Shown: piece by piece, positions 23,491 to 35,289 of the stretch
Layout of the letters: each line of letters begins with the position of its first letter
Position numbering within the stretch: the stretch's first letter is position 1
From: Metallyticus violacea
Lineage: Eukaryota > Arthropoda > Insecta > Mantodea > Metallyticidae
Reading direction: 5' to 3'
Length of the DNA stretch: 64,000 nt
Assembly (NCBI GenBank): GCA_030762175.1
Contig: CM060834.1
Span: 28,526,501 to 28,590,500 of the forward strand
Position numbers and translations under genes: made by a program
The notes under the pieces: model-generated
The model's database searches: none
What the model was told of the DNA's origin: nothing
The model's input: the letters and a program-made list of their open reading frames with translations, nothing else

Positions 23491-23712
23491 TGCGATGGAC
23501 ACTGATGATACACGAAATGAAATGATAAACTGGGAAAGGATTTTTTTATGGAAAGAAGCATTTCAGGCCTAAATTTAGGGTACTTCTCCGGCATTTTCCG
23601 TTTATGAGGACTGAGGAAAACCTGGAAAAAACTTCACTCAAGGAGTACGGTCTTGGTGAGAGTAGAACCCCAGACGAGTCCGCACCTTAACGACCTCGGC
23701 CACCCGTGGCGG
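23491..23712 (-). repeat. SINE1 copy, 3' truncated
   Basis: Reverse-orientation SINE1 keeps the head (inverse A box near CTCGGCCACCCGTGGCGG at 23695-23712) and body but lacks the terminal 30 bases. A deletion removes part of the B-box-to-anticodon interval (CCCCAGACGAGTCCGC). Confidence 0.88.
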
Positions 23713-24117
23713 TATGTGAACTTTTCTGCTTTAGCCCCATATAATAGAATTCATAAAGCAAATTAGTAATAAAATATCAATTAAATGTAAATATAGCAAA
23801 AACTAAACAAAATTAACCTTACTTAATGTGAATCTAACTTTAACTAACTTGGCATTTGACATGTAATTACAGCAAAAGGTGCATATATGAGTTTTAAAAT
23901 GCATAAATGTTTAAGAAAATGTAAATATAACGAAACTAAACAGAAATATTCCTTACATCATGTGTCTATTTTAAAATTATATAATTTGGCCCATCATATA
24001 ATATTAACAGCAAAGAGCAAACATTTACTTAAATACCTACTTTTCTGTTTTGGTGCCGGACGACAAAATACGTAAAAATCCATAAAAATATAGTACAGTC
24101 CGAAACCAAATATTCCA

Positions 24118-24803
24118 GATGTTTCAAAAGTGATAACCAGACATTTATGGATGAGAAGCAAAAACGAATAAAAGCAAAGTAGTTCCAATAAACAATAAAC
24201 CGTTTGCAAGATAATTAAATTTTTGCTGGTTCGGGCCGCCACTGAACCGAGCGCCTGGATACTGAATTGCAATAAAAACTTTTACAATTTAAATCAATTT
24301 ACCAAACAACAGACAGTAAAATTCATAATTTTGGCTTCAACACCACAGAAATGTGAATGAACATCACAAAAGAAACAATTTTATTTTAACAACAGTGAAG
24401 TTTGTGATAATAGCTGAAAAATTTTACAGCAGGAGAACAGACTAGGTCATCCTTCATTTACTGGAAGGCTTCGACAATCCAATGCTGCAATTAAATCAGA
24501 TATACGCGGAAATTTCATGCACAATGTGTATAGCAACTAGGTATAGGAAAAACTGATTGTTTTTTTTTTTTTATTATTATTACAAAGACTCAAACAAGGA
24601 AAGGGAGAAGGTTTGGTGAAAGGGAGGGGCATATTTAGCTTCTTTGCAGTGTCCAGGCGCTAAGTTCAGTGGCGGTCCCTACGAGCATAAAAAGTAGCAT
24701 TAACTTATAAACGATTAATTTGTGGGGTCATGTTTATTGGAACTATTTTTTCTTCGCTTTTATTTCTCAACCGTAAATTTTTATCGCCACTTTTGAAACA
24801 GCG
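24118..24803 (-). mobile_element. Element E2, deletion relative of E1
   Basis: The terminal inverted repeat TGTTTCAAAAGTG(GC)ATAA-type sequence is present at both ends (24120 and the inverse at 24785-24803). The interior aligns with E1 (9371) in blocks, for example GGGCCGCCACTGAACC, AAAATTCATAATTTTGGCTT and AACAACAGTGAAGTTTGTG. The transposase catalytic region seen in E1 is mostly deleted, so E2 is a shortened, non-autonomous relative. Confidence 0.7.
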
Positions 24804-25293
24804 TATATATATACACGTTACTAGGTATTTATCACTAAGACTGCTTTCTAATTCTCTCTGTATTAGATCTCAGACATCCTATAAATACAACACACTATAA
24901 TTGGCCAGCTAATATTTATAGTTATTTCAATACAAACTGTAAAAGGTATGAGAACACCAGGGGTATTTCGGGGGATTAAATGAGCAAATATATGTTTTGA
25001 GTTATTAATTCAACCAAATAATATAAAAAAATTAAAAATAACATTTGCATCATGGCAATCTAAATCAAATTGGCTGTTTGTTTATAATATAGTTTTAAAG
25101 AAAATCTTTTCTGAAATGTGTACTTTTGTATTATGGTATCGAACGACGAAATGCTTAATAATTTAATGACATACAGAAATTTCTTTTTTCTAGTGTCCTG
25201 CCCAGCAGTGCCAAGGCATAAAAACATCGGCAAGCATCACCTGACTTCACAAGAACGTCACTGAAAGGTAAGAAAGGGAGTGCATTTTTGTTA

Positions 25294-25294
<1 letters not shown>

Positions 25295-25334
<40 letters not shown>

Positions 25335-25356
25335 GCACGCACGCACGCACACGCAC
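25295..25356. repeat. Poly(A) plus (CGCA)n compound tract
   Basis: 39 A residues followed by ACGCACGCACGCACGCACAC-type tetranucleotides. Confidence 0.95.
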
Positions 25357-25439
25357 AAACTTAAGGAGGTGATTCCTGATTTCATATGAACATATATTCG
25401 GAAATGCATATTTTTTAAAGTAGATGGCGCTGGTAAACG

Positions 25440-25700
25440 GCATCATTCTGTCATAGCACTCAGAACAAAAGAAATATGCATGACGCATAATAGAGCGCCA
25501 GCCTATTTCCGCATTATTGTTTGTCAGCACCTCAATAACATCTTCCCCAGAAGATGGATAGGACGTGGAGACCCTGTTTCATGGCCCGCTCAATCACTGG
25601 ACTTAAACCCCCTTGAATTTTACTTGTGAGGGCATCTGAAACGTACTGTGTACGCCAAGTCAGTTCACCCTTGAACAGCGTGTCCGTATTTAACAGAATA
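25440..25700 (+). pseudogene. IS630/mariner-type transposase fragment
   Basis: Plus-strand translation gives NICMTHNRAPAYFRIIVCQH (Asp of the second catalytic motif changed, compare HDGAPAHF), then FPRRWIGRGDPVSWPAQSLD and LNPLEFYL-stop-GHLKRTVYAKSV. These blocks are collinear with other members in the window. The WIGRG/SWPA block and the third-Asp context are well kept. The N-terminus is missing, and a stop replaces the Trp of the FYLWG motif. Confidence 0.8.
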
Positions 25701-25784
25701 TTATAGTGCTTAAGGGAATAATTTGGCTTTTTTTTTTTTTTAAATATTTAGATCAATATTTGACATTTTTTTTCGAACATAAAA

Positions 25785-25862
25785 TTCTCAATTGGTTGGC
25801 ACCGGATATCGAACCCTGGTCCAATTAAAATGTCAGGCGTTACTCCTGTGCAACTCACCAAT
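25785..25862 (-). repeat. tRNA-like SINE head fragment, third family
   Basis: In minus orientation the sequence reads TTGGTGAGTTGCACAGGAGT (A-box-like) and then CCAGGGTTCGATATCCGGTG (B box GGTTCGATATCC). The spacing is appropriate for a tRNA-derived promoter. It differs from SINE1 and SINE2 heads. It is not a functional tRNA: no convincing cloverleaf can be folded by eye. Confidence 0.45.
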
Positions 25863-27750
25863 TTTTAACTGTTATTGTTGCTTCTTTTGTTCTTTCCACA
25901 AACATAAAACAAAGAAAGCAAAGGAAACATAGGTCAGGCAAAGTGTATTGCGTTTCTTACATTTTAATATTTCTTGGCTGTGCATGGCGAAGGGAGATAA
26001 CAGCACATTACAAAAGGACGCAGTTTCCTGCACCATTTCCTTATGTGATTCATACGTAAAGGCATTACTAAGAAGCGATCGTTAGCAGCCTGTGTCAGCT
26101 TGCTTCCAGCAACATACCTCCCTAGCACAGTTGGTTAATGCATAGCTGAGGTGGGGAAGAAGATGTTTGCAGCTCAGGTGAGACTGGCGGTTTTATCGGG
26201 TTCTTCCTCAACCTAAGGAACAGAATATTACATAGCTGCAGGCACTTAATCTTGTTAATTCTTCATTAACACCAGTTCTGTCTTATCATAGATCTACACA
26301 AATTCGTTTGTCAATATTTCATTTCGAATCTGTGTCTTAAGCATTTTGATATCTGCTAATGATCACTACATACGATATTGATCTTCTGTTCTGCATATTC
26401 CATTGCCTGCTTCTCTCTTTCAATTGCTACGCCTTCATGTAGCGGATTGCATAGCCTTGATCTTTAGCAAGAGTGAAACACAATACTCTCATAGGGACCC
26501 CGGATGTGGTTGACGCATTACGGCCAACAGAGGTCGTTTCTGTCAAAATATTTGGTTCGAAAATACGGTATGTATTGAAGGTCGTTGAACCCGTCAGATA
26601 TCTCGCTCGCTTGATCAGATTGCCTCCTAATATTCACTTTTTAAAGTGTTTTTAAAAATTAATTAATAGGTATTTTGTATCATTAGTTAGATCTTCTCTT
26701 CCATATCTCCAAAATGTAAAGTTTGAAATAAACAGAAAACTATATATAGCAATGGCTATAGAAATAGGGAACTAAAGAAATATTAAGACAATTTTTTATT
26801 GATGCTAACAAATAAATTATAGAGATTTTTACGCACAATACAGAAAATAAAAGTAAGTTGGAACTGGAAACAAAAGAGCATAAATAAACATATGCAGCAG
26901 ATGTTAATTATTTATTTGATGTTCCAGTTATAGCCATTACATTTACTGAGTAGGATGTGTGCAAAACAAGACCAAAGGTCAAGGCGAAAAAACCTACAAA
27001 CAGAATGAAATAACATTTAACACGTGTTGAATACTTTTTAGTCAGCCCTTATATTTATAAAAGATTAATCGTTTTAAATTAAATGTATCCCAGCCATTTC
27101 AAAACATTATGTATTTCAATGAAATAGTTCGCATGAAAAAACGTTAACTAAATCTCTGGATAATTTTGGAGGTGTAAATTACAAATACAATTTTCCTTTT
27201 ATTTTCTCTCTCTCTCTCTCTCTCTCTAATTATTTTCTTTTTATAAGCGAGAGTCATTTAAAAGTCCAACTTAGATCGGCCCTCCAGCGGTTTAGTGGGC
27301 TCCAGCAATTATATCCTAATTATGAAGCTGTTTAGTGGGGTCCGGCTATGAGCCCGAAGTTGGGCATCAATTTTGAGGCAATCTTGTCGATGTCTGGTAT
27401 AGCCTCCCCGTTCCTCAGATCTTGCGGTTTTTAATTTTTATCTTTGGGGACTGGAAAAATTGAATATATTCAATTAACCCTCACACAACGTAGGAGCTTA
27501 AAACAAACATTCCAATTAAAGTTGGTCTATTAGTGTAGGGGAAATGTTAGTGTCAGTGATAATTTCCTAAGAAGATGTGGGTTTATAAGGGAAAATGGCA
27601 ATATTGCCAGCATCGATTGTAAGGAGGGTCAGCACCAAGTTCTACGTTGTGCCTAAGTTTTAAAATGGTAAAGCACTCGAGCAGGTGTCAGCGGCCACAT
27701 CGCTGACACCTGCACCGCAACTCCCATTTACCTACCCATAGACTTTAATA
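25863..27750. other. Spacer with weak tRNA-like and (TC)n features
   Basis: A possible tRNA-like A box (CTCCCTAGCACAGTTGGTTA, about 26121) lacks a good B box. A (TC)n tract occupies 27205-27228. Near-duplicate sequences GCGGTTTAGTGGGCTCC and GCTGTTTAGTGGGGTCC lie at 27288 and 27326. No gene is supported. Confidence 0.4.
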
Positions 27751-28041
27751 GTCGATCCTGGTGATGTAGTGGTAACCATACTTGCCTTCTAAACCCAAGA
27801 TCGCGGGTTCAAGCCCGGCCAGGATCGATGGCTTTTTTCGGGCGTAAAAATCCTAAGTATGGCTTCCTTCGGAAGGGAAGTAAAGCAAAGCCGTGTGTCC
27901 CGTGTCGTACATTTACGGCACGAAAAAGAACCTCAAACCTGAAAGAAGAGACCTCTGAGCAAAATTTGTCGGCCGTTTCACGCCTTGAATTGAATGGGGA
28001 CGCTAATGACCTGAGATGTTAAAGAGCGTCCGTAAATAAAA
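27751..28041 (+). repeat. SINE2 copy, best-preserved, plus strand
   Basis: This is the clearest SINE2. The head starts TCCTGGTGATGTAGTGGTAA (A box), continues with GATCGCGGGTTCAAGCCCGG (B box), then the body GGGCGTAAAAATCCTAAGTA, ACATTTACGGCACGAAAAAG and TCGGCCGTTTCACGCC. The 3' end is TGACCTGAGATGTTAAAGAG then CGTCCGTAAATAAA. RNA polymerase III transcription from the internal boxes is expected for such an element. An open frame across the body is an accident of the SINE sequence. Confidence 0.95.
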
Positions 28042-28436
28042 CGAATCACCATAGGCAAATAATCATCCCCAACTTTCGCACGGTTTGTTAGCCCAGACGT
28101 TTGGAGACCAATGAAGGGACTTTAGTGAGTTCGCTTCCTCTTCCTTGCGCTTTTTTTTTTTTTTTTTTTTTTTTTTTAGTTAAAGAGATTTGCCACCATT
28201 ACAAGGATTTACCCGCTTACATAATGATATAAACACTATCCCCAATAAATTTATATTTACGTTTTTTTTGTTACAGTTAAAGGATAGTTATGATAGTTAC
28301 AATGATTAATTTGCTAACACATTACACGAGTATTTACTAAAAGGAGGCGAACGTAGGCCGTCAGGCCATAGCGAGCCGCAGCAAATCACTAGTTCCGCCG
28401 GTTTCTAGGATTTACTCAAGGTTAGTTTTAGGTTAA

Positions 28437-28438
<2 letters not shown>

Positions 28439-28477
<39 letters not shown>

Positions 28478-28498
28478 GGAGAGAGAGATAGAGAGAGA
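28439..28498. repeat. (GT)n-(GA)n compound microsatellite
   Basis: A run of GT units turning into GA units with a few interruptions, followed by AATCAATTGCGAATTCCA. Confidence 0.95.
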
Positions 28499-28590
28499 AT
28501 CAATTGCGAATTCCATTAGGAAAAATAGAACAGGCGCGATAACATTCGCAATTCCAATCGAACACTAATAAGCGATAATTAGTGTTTTTA

Positions 28591-28858
28591 ACAGTGTTTA
28601 ATGCCCGTTTTTACTACTGAGGCACCAGACGGTGGATACTGGCGATACATAAGATCAAATTATATATTGGGAAAGTTTTTTTAAAGGAATGAAACGTTCC
28701 ATGCCTAAGTGTAGAGGTACCTGCCCGGCATTTGCCATTTATGAGGACTGTGAAAAAACCTGTAAAAACCTCAGTCAGGGAGGACGGTCCTGGCGGGATT
28801 CGAACCCCAGACCTCCCGCTCACGAGTCCGCGCCCTAACGATCTGGGCCACCTGTGGC

Positions 28859-28860
<2 letters not shown>
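28591..28860 (-). repeat. SINE1 copy, full length
   Basis: Complete reverse-orientation SINE1 from ACAGTGTTTAATGCCCG to the head's CCACCTGTGGCGG. The inverse B box is GGGATTCGAACCCC. The head abuts a (GT)n tract. The body carries the usual GAGGACTGTGAAAAAACCTG block. Frames crossing it in either strand are SINE sequence, not genes. Confidence 0.93.

Positions 28861-28914
<54 letters not shown>
28861..28914. repeat. (GT)n microsatellite at SINE1 5' edge
   Basis: About 27 GT units start exactly where the SINE1 head ends, then GAATTAATTGCGAATTCCAG, matching the sequence after the other GT tract. Confidence 0.97.
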
Positions 28915-28917
<3 letters not shown>

Positions 28918-29029
28918 TAATTGCGAATTCCAGTAGACGAAAAATGGAACAGGCGCGATAACATTCCCAACTCCAAACTAACAAAAGGAGGCGAAGTTTC
29001 AGCTTAAGAGGCGTTCGGTTTTCTCCGCT

Positions 29030-29350
29030 GCCGATAGTGAAAAGCAGGCGTTACTTTCCCCAGGATGAACCTTACTCTATGTGCAAGTCCACTATTATTG
29101 TGCCCAGGACAAGAGCCGCCAGTACTACCTCGCACACCACCCCCTCCTGCGGGGGCACGTTGCCAACTGCACCCAACAAACTAGCAAACCTCCGATCTTA
29201 GAAGGGAACACGGCCACAACGCACAGTATATCATGCAGGCTCCACGATCGGGTACTAGCACCAGGGAGACAGAGCTCACTACGGGCCATCTGGACACAAT
29301 TTCTATTGAGGCTTTGAGACTTGCCCGCAGCCCCATAAGAGGGTTTAGGA
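29030..29350. other. GC-richer island of unknown nature
   Basis: Against the AT-rich background, this stretch is clearly GC-richer (for example CCCCTCCTGCGGGGGCACGT). Open frames of 78 codons exist on both strands (29081-29317 plus; 29125-29361 minus), but neither shows a known motif. It could be an exon, a retroposed fragment or a CpG-type island. I cannot decide. Confidence 0.3.
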
Positions 29351-29509
29351 GGTAGCGTCACAATTCTAAATATGGTAGAGCTTTAATTATTTAGATATCC
29401 TCAACAAATTAGGTATAAAACATGTTTTTATAAAATTAAATTAAATAAGGTCATAGTGCATTTAAAATGTGTCATATTATTAATGCTCCAAATAAGCTTA
29501 ATCAATGTT

Positions 29510-29800
29510 TAAACATTAGCAACTCTTTTTCGCAGATTTTTTATAACATTCCACAAGCTTCCAGTGCTCGACGATTCATATTGTATTTTGTTTAACGTAG
29601 CTCCATAAAAAGTAATTTAAAGGCGTGAAGATCAGGTCTTACAACATCCCTAGCACTTTCAACCATTTATCTTTTGTTGTTTAATAATCCACGTGAGCGT
29701 TTTGCGAAATGTAGCGCCACTCCATCTTGCCGATACCACATTTTTTCCTGTACACTTAGAGGAACACTTTCCAAGAGTGTAGGTAATTCATTCCTGATAG
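29510..29800 (-). pseudogene. IS630/mariner-type transposase fragment
   Basis: Minus-strand reading gives MWYRQDGVALHFAKRSRGLL (second catalytic Asp kept, compare QQDGAPPHF), then after a frameshift DLIFTPLNYFLWSYVKQNT, the block that normally reads SPDLTPLDFFLWGYVK. A further piece, HWKLVECYKKSAKKSC, follows. The RWIGR block is deleted. No terminal repeats were located. Confidence 0.72.
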
Positions 29801-29880
29801 TGACCAGAATTTTTCTATTATCCTTTCTTTCCAATGGTTCCTCTTCGGTTTCACAATCTATATTTTTCCAAGTACCCTAA

Positions 29881-30360
29881 AATATTTAATTTTAGATAAA
29901 ACGTGAACAAAAGTTGGTTATTTTGTTAAGGTCTATATAAACAGCTAAAAGTATATAAAATTATTCAATTGAAATTTCTGAAGCTTCATACGGGGGTCCA
30001 CTTGAGTTTTTCCCATGGCGCTATTATTAAGGCCCCTTCCTACAATATGTTTTGAAAAAAAGTCAGAATTTTTCTCTATTGGTCAATTTGAATGAATTAA
30101 TTTCTTTCCTACAAACACAAACATTTCATATTTCCAATTTTTCATAATTAACCACTTATTAACACTAAATTCTAATTATATTGCCACCCTTTACTATTTT
30201 ATTTATTTACAAAATAGCAAACATACCCCACTTCTTATAACCTACTCATAAGTAACCTACCTAAACTGTGTCCAATCCTAAAGCATCATAAATCCAGGTT
30301 GTTGATGTATTGAAAACCGAACCATAATCATTTTCATCACTTCCATTTTTATTCTAATAA
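29881..30360. other. AT-rich spacer
   Basis: No feature recognised. The plus strand becomes noticeably poor in G towards the LINE fragment that follows. Confidence 0.45.
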
Positions 30361-30439
30361 TAAACTTTTTACGAATTCTCTATACCTATACTCTCTTCTT
30401 CTGTACCACCGTTTATCCCTAACTTTGCCTAATGTGGTT

Positions 30440-30770
30440 CATTGTTGTTTTCTTTTACCAATTCCTACATGTTTTTAACTACTAACCAAATCTTTCTGCT
30501 CTCATGTACTTTTGAAGCTTCATAAATAATTTTATTCATTCTCATCCCCCATTCTTTCTTCTTCACTTTTAACAGGCGTCTATCTATAACTCCATCTCTA
30601 AACTAATTTTTTGTCTCTTTCTTTATTACCCCTGATTGCCTCCATCTCCTCGTTTCTTGCTCAACCGTTTTCTTTGCCATTCGGCAGTCCTCAACGAACC
30701 AATGCTTACTATTGTCATTAACCTGGTTTTTATACTGCTCCCTGCCCTGTTGTGAATTTAATTGGTATTT
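30440..30770 (-). pseudogene. LINE ORF2 fragment between endonuclease and reverse transcriptase
   Basis: Minus-strand reading of about 90 codons with one stop gives QYKNQVNDNSKHWFVEDCRM, then AKKTVEQETRRWRQSG, and later KKKEWGMRMNKIIYEASKVH with ESRKIW. The W-F-x-x-x-C...RRW pattern followed by a Lys-rich K-K-x-W-x-x-x-(M/I)...SRKIW segment is characteristic of the linker preceding the reverse transcriptase domain in jockey/CR1-like LINEs. Strong purine bias of the coding strand agrees with this. Neither the endonuclease nor the reverse transcriptase is recognisable nearby. Confidence 0.6.
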
Positions 30771-33590
30771 GCTTATAACAGTTTATATGGGCCACTCTGT
30801 ATATTGATAACAACAAAAATAGAAAATTATGTAATATAATTTTCGATTGCACTACTGTAACTTATGGTCCTTTGCTTTACTTATCAAACAGCCCTTTCGG
30901 AATACTGTAGATTGACAACTCGGAAAACCTAACTTCCCGAACTTTCTTCAACAACAGCCTTATCTTCAGTCAGCAGCGGTTAAGTCCTATTGGGAAGATA
31001 CATTTATATTCATGTTTTTTTTTTCCTTTAATAAAATATAATTCTACTTGTCCTTAAGTGTGGGAAAATCTAATACACATTCCAAACAGGAAGTTCGCTT
31101 TAGAATAAGCATGTCTCTCGGAGTATTCTTGGCCTCTTTGCCTGCTTCACTCAATTTCGTTGATGGTATTGGGGAAGGAAGAACGGTGTGCGAGAAAATA
31201 ATAATCAAATTATAATCCGGCTTTTTTTATGTTCTCCAGTTTATAGCCCAAGTTTCTGATACCACAGCTGGGGCTCTGCTGATGCGAGTGTTCTGTTGTG
31301 CAAACGTATTTGCTCCTTTCAAGTGGCACTGTTTCCCATCAACAGCCACTAGCAAACAAACTGCTCTGAGGAAAAACGGCTTTAACTCGTGCCTGCCTTT
31401 TTTAAAACGAAATTTCCTGATGTAGTATTATAGTTTGTTTTGACTATTTTTGCATAGAGAACAACTAGTTCTATTTATGGGTTTATAGGACCATTGTTCA
31501 GTAATGGTGGTTCCTTTCGAAATTAAAGCCTCCTATGTAGGGGAGCAATTTAAGCAATATATTCGCAACCGTGAAGCAGGTTTTCTTAACATTTTTGCAA
31601 CTGCGAGAACGCAGCCTGTAAGCGTTTCACCAACTAATTATGCACTTTAGTTTGATCTCTGTTTATAAATTTAAAATTTCAAAGGTGGCGGTTAAAAATC
31701 TCTGTGTAGACTTTATAATATTGCAATTGCTTTTACATAGAGAAGCACTAGTTGTTCTGTATGGATTTGTAGAGTCATAGGGGAATGTACTTGCGCATAA
31801 AGATCTTTAGAATTCTTGAGATCTTGAAAATGCCCAAATTTCATCAATATATACGCAATCGTAGAACAAATATATTTTTTCTTCAAACCTTTTATTTAAA
31901 AATTTCTCAGCCTAAATAACTACCTTTAAACGTAAATATACCTATGTAGATATTTAGATATTGAGGAGGAAACTTAAAACCAATGTTGATTATATTTTAG
32001 GCTTCACTCCTAACAATCCCGACTTTGGAATGCCTTTCGATGCTTAAAATTTAAAGAGGATTGCGTATGACAGTTCTGTAACGCAATAACCAAAATTTGA
32101 CACCTTCCCGTGTTTATGCTGGAAAAATAACCTTTTGTAACAATAACGATTTATTAAACAATAATAAATAAAAATAAAATACACAGATTAAATGGATTTT
32201 GCTTTAAAATTTTAAATTGTGAGATGTATCTCAACAATATATCAATTTAGCAAATGATTAAATCTCGAAAGATTGTCACAATATATACAACAATTCAATA
32301 AATAATTCACAAAGAATTACTTGGGCGCAAGCATTTCATTAAATCTACCACTTGACTAAGGTATAAAATACTTTTAATACCGCTCAAAATTTTCACTTAG
32401 TTTTAACACATTGGTTTCAAAATCCAAGTTTCCTGTTCATTTAAAATTATTACCAAAATATATGCCAATACAACGAAATACAATTCATGTCATTACAATG
32501 AAATACTTTAAAATTACACTATATTTGAACCAAAGGGTTTGCCCTTCGGAGAAGGCTCCGGGTCTAACATTTAAATAGAAGATCGAAAGCGGCTATATCA
32601 CTCGCTTGCCCGAAATCGCCTCCCCGAGGGAGAAGCAGGTGCGATAAACATGTCAATCAAAAAGAACTGTTACGTCACAGCTTGGTAGAACGTTCGATAG
32701 GCGGAGTTACCAATAGGAACCAAATACTAGCTGTCAAGCCATCCTTAAGAGGCCAGGTAAACAGGATGGTGGACTGCACAAAAGGATGCATTTATTATCT
32801 CATATTTTGTTTTTTTATGTTGCCTCATAACCAAGCCTATATTGTTGTTTGAATATGGTAATATAAAAAACATGTTAGTTGTACAATTAAAAAATATTAA
32901 TTATCGATAAAATTACAATTATTAATATTACAGTAAAACAGTCTATTTCGACACGCTTTAATAATTAACTTACATTGTGTTCTTTCTTTTAGGATACATA
33001 ATATTTCGAACTAAAACGCAACTATTACATTAAATGCTCATTTAGTTTTATTCTGTCCATACTCAAACAGTCGAAGTTGCCAAGCAACGATAAAAATAGA
33101 ATCATAAAATACAAATGATGAGATAACAATTGCATCCCCTTTAAAATTTAAGCCTTTAAAGTTAGGGGTGCTATTTGAAATATCATAATGGAGATAACTG
33201 AAGGTGAGAGAGCGAAATCTAAAATGTAATCTATATTGTTTTAAGGTTTCCCCTCTATATTTAAATTGCCGTGTTTTTTATTCGCTTAAGGTAAGATCAA
33301 AGGTCAATTTTTGAAAAAAATTAAAATATTAGTGTTTTGTTCCAAACAATTCTTTGAATTTTTCTGCTTAATCTAATATATCATTTATTGAAAAATTCCA
33401 ATTGTAAGTGCTTTGTTATAGAAGGCTGTGTTTTGACGCATTTTTTTCTTTTGGTAAATTGCTGTTTAAAATGTCAAAAAGTAATGGCTGCTTGTGTGTT
33501 TAATTTTTTAAGCAATTGGAAATTTTAGTGTTTATTTGGAGTTTTACAAGCTACTCGTGCATCCCAGTTTCCTTTCCTAAATATATCTAA
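30771..33590. other. ~2.8 kb spacer with local repeats
   Basis: Contains a diverged duplication at 31440-31880 (see findings), a less AT-rich patch at 32530-32770 with a small hairpin (GCCCTTCGGAGAAGGC), and the partner (33045-33185) of the repeat at 20797. No gene is supported. Confidence 0.4.
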
Positions 33591-33599
33591 TATCATGCT

Positions 33600-33960
33600 T
33601 AGTTCCATCAGAATTTATAAACAAAGGAAATGATATTACAAGACCTATCCAGTAAACAGCATGGTAATAGTGATAATGAAAATAATAGGCCTATTTCTGA
33701 AGAGAATAATTCAGTAAATGATAAACCGATTACTTACACTCCCCTAGTGCTTCCAAGAAAAAGATATCTGGTAATCATATGGAAGATATTAAAGACAACA
33801 AAGAAAATATTAATATAGTGATTGACTTGAATGTTTTAATTACAGTGTTGAGTGAAACGTCTCCTATGTATGTATGTATGGTAGTAATATTACTTTGTGT
33901 GAAGATGCAGGTGCAAGAAAACGATTAGTTTGTACATTGACCATTAGTTGTGTTAACTAA
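33600..33960 (+). pseudogene. Mutator-like transposase N-terminal fragment (tentative)
   Basis: A plus-strand frame begins MILQDLSSKQHGNSDNENNR and reaches PITYTPLVLPRKRYL. After a frameshift near 33765 the reading continues NINIVIDLNVLITVLSETSP and then SNITLCEDAGARKRLVCTLT with ISCVN. The pattern I-D-L-x-x-L...C...L-x-E-D...R-L-x-x-x-L-x-(I/L)-x-C resembles the conserved start of a transposase-like domain common in arthropod Mutator-like elements. The frameshifts indicate a dead copy. A decayed host gene using the same domain is possible. Confidence 0.45.
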
Positions 33961-35280
33961 AGTGTTAAAATGCTCTTTTAGACGTGAAAAATTCACAACA
34001 TATGTGCCTTTTTCTCATAAACTAATGAAGTTTGAAACATAAAATGTCTACAGTTGATCTACATTATTACATTCATTGCTGAGGTCTAGTTTCGGGTCAT
34101 TTGCATAACTTTTACATGAATATAAGATAATATTATTTTTATAATATACGAAGTCTGTTATAAATTACAATAATTATTATTTTTATAAAGTACATTCTCT
34201 AAACTGGAGATCAGAACTTATAATGTAACGAAAAATAAGCAGCAAACGTTTCCCTGAGGTTATCTGTAATACTTTGTGAATAAAAGATAAATAAAATGAA
34301 TTACTTCGCCTTAGTAATACAGGGCCTCTGATATCAACTTAAACTTAAATTTATTTAGTTTGGTAATTTTTGAAATGAAAGTCCTGTATACTCGTATACA
34401 ACCATAGCCTGGTTGCAGTTTTATATCCTAACCCTGTCATTTAAAACTAAAAATATATTATTTTATATTCTACTTTATTTCTTATGTGTTTACTGCTATG
34501 ATGACAGTCGAAATAATTAAAAATCCATTATCTGAGTTTTTGAGAAGCATTAGTATGGATGGAACAAACAGAAATCAATACCGTCAGCTTGAAAGGAAAC
34601 GAAAACCTGTCTATTCTAATGATAATAGAATTAAGCCACTCTTCCGCGGACTCCTGTAAGCCCCATAACAGGATGGGCGTAGAATAAGAGCGGTGTTGTT
34701 TGGGGAAAAGCATTGATATTTCTGGCTGATGGCCAAGGGGACCCGCATACATTATGAGACAGTGAGATGAATGGCCCCCAGCCAATATCTTTTATTAATG
34801 AGTGGTTGCTTTTATTTTCAGAAGCAATGAAATAAAAAACAAGCAGTTCTGGAGATGAACGATTCCACTTACTGTCTGGGGTGCCGCTTCAATGAATGGC
34901 GCTAAGAGGTGTGAAAATCACTTGGCTTAGACCAAAGATGCTACCGTGCAAATGGTGTAAGGGACATAAGACACACGGTTAGTGCAAACAGGTAATAAGG
35001 AGGGCTGGAAAACGAATCTTCGAATGCTCATAAGAGCAATAGAATCATCTCGCTCAATGATCCTAGCGTATCATATCTAACGATTCAATCAAGATGCGGT
35101 AGCAGGCATAAAATCTGGGACTTGTAAGTTTACAGTATCCTGTTATATCTGGATATGATCCATACCGCTCATCGTCAGGTGTTCTACGGCTCGCACTCAA
35201 CATCAGATATTGTAATCAAGTATATATGTGCCCTAAAGTCATAGTGCATTTTGAAAACTTATAATGGCTGAACAAACGAA
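33961..35280. other. Spacer, nothing firmly recognised
   Basis: I see no motif-bearing frame. A short minus-strand frame at 34528-34785 has no recognisable features. Confidence 0.4.
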
Positions 35281-35289
35281 AACAAAGAA

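Noticed and set aside
25295..25356. Poly(A) as a processed-pseudogene or LINE tail
   Set aside because: No retroelement body or target duplication could be found next to it.
27828..28022. Frame with VPCRTFTARKRTSNLKEETS
   Set aside because: Lies entirely within SINE2, and the same peptide recurs from other SINE2 copies (19512-19802, 5762-5971).
28614..28920. Frames with GGIRTPDLPLTSPRPNDL and a Cys-Val run
   Set aside because: SINE1 sequence plus the GT microsatellite; repeat-derived.
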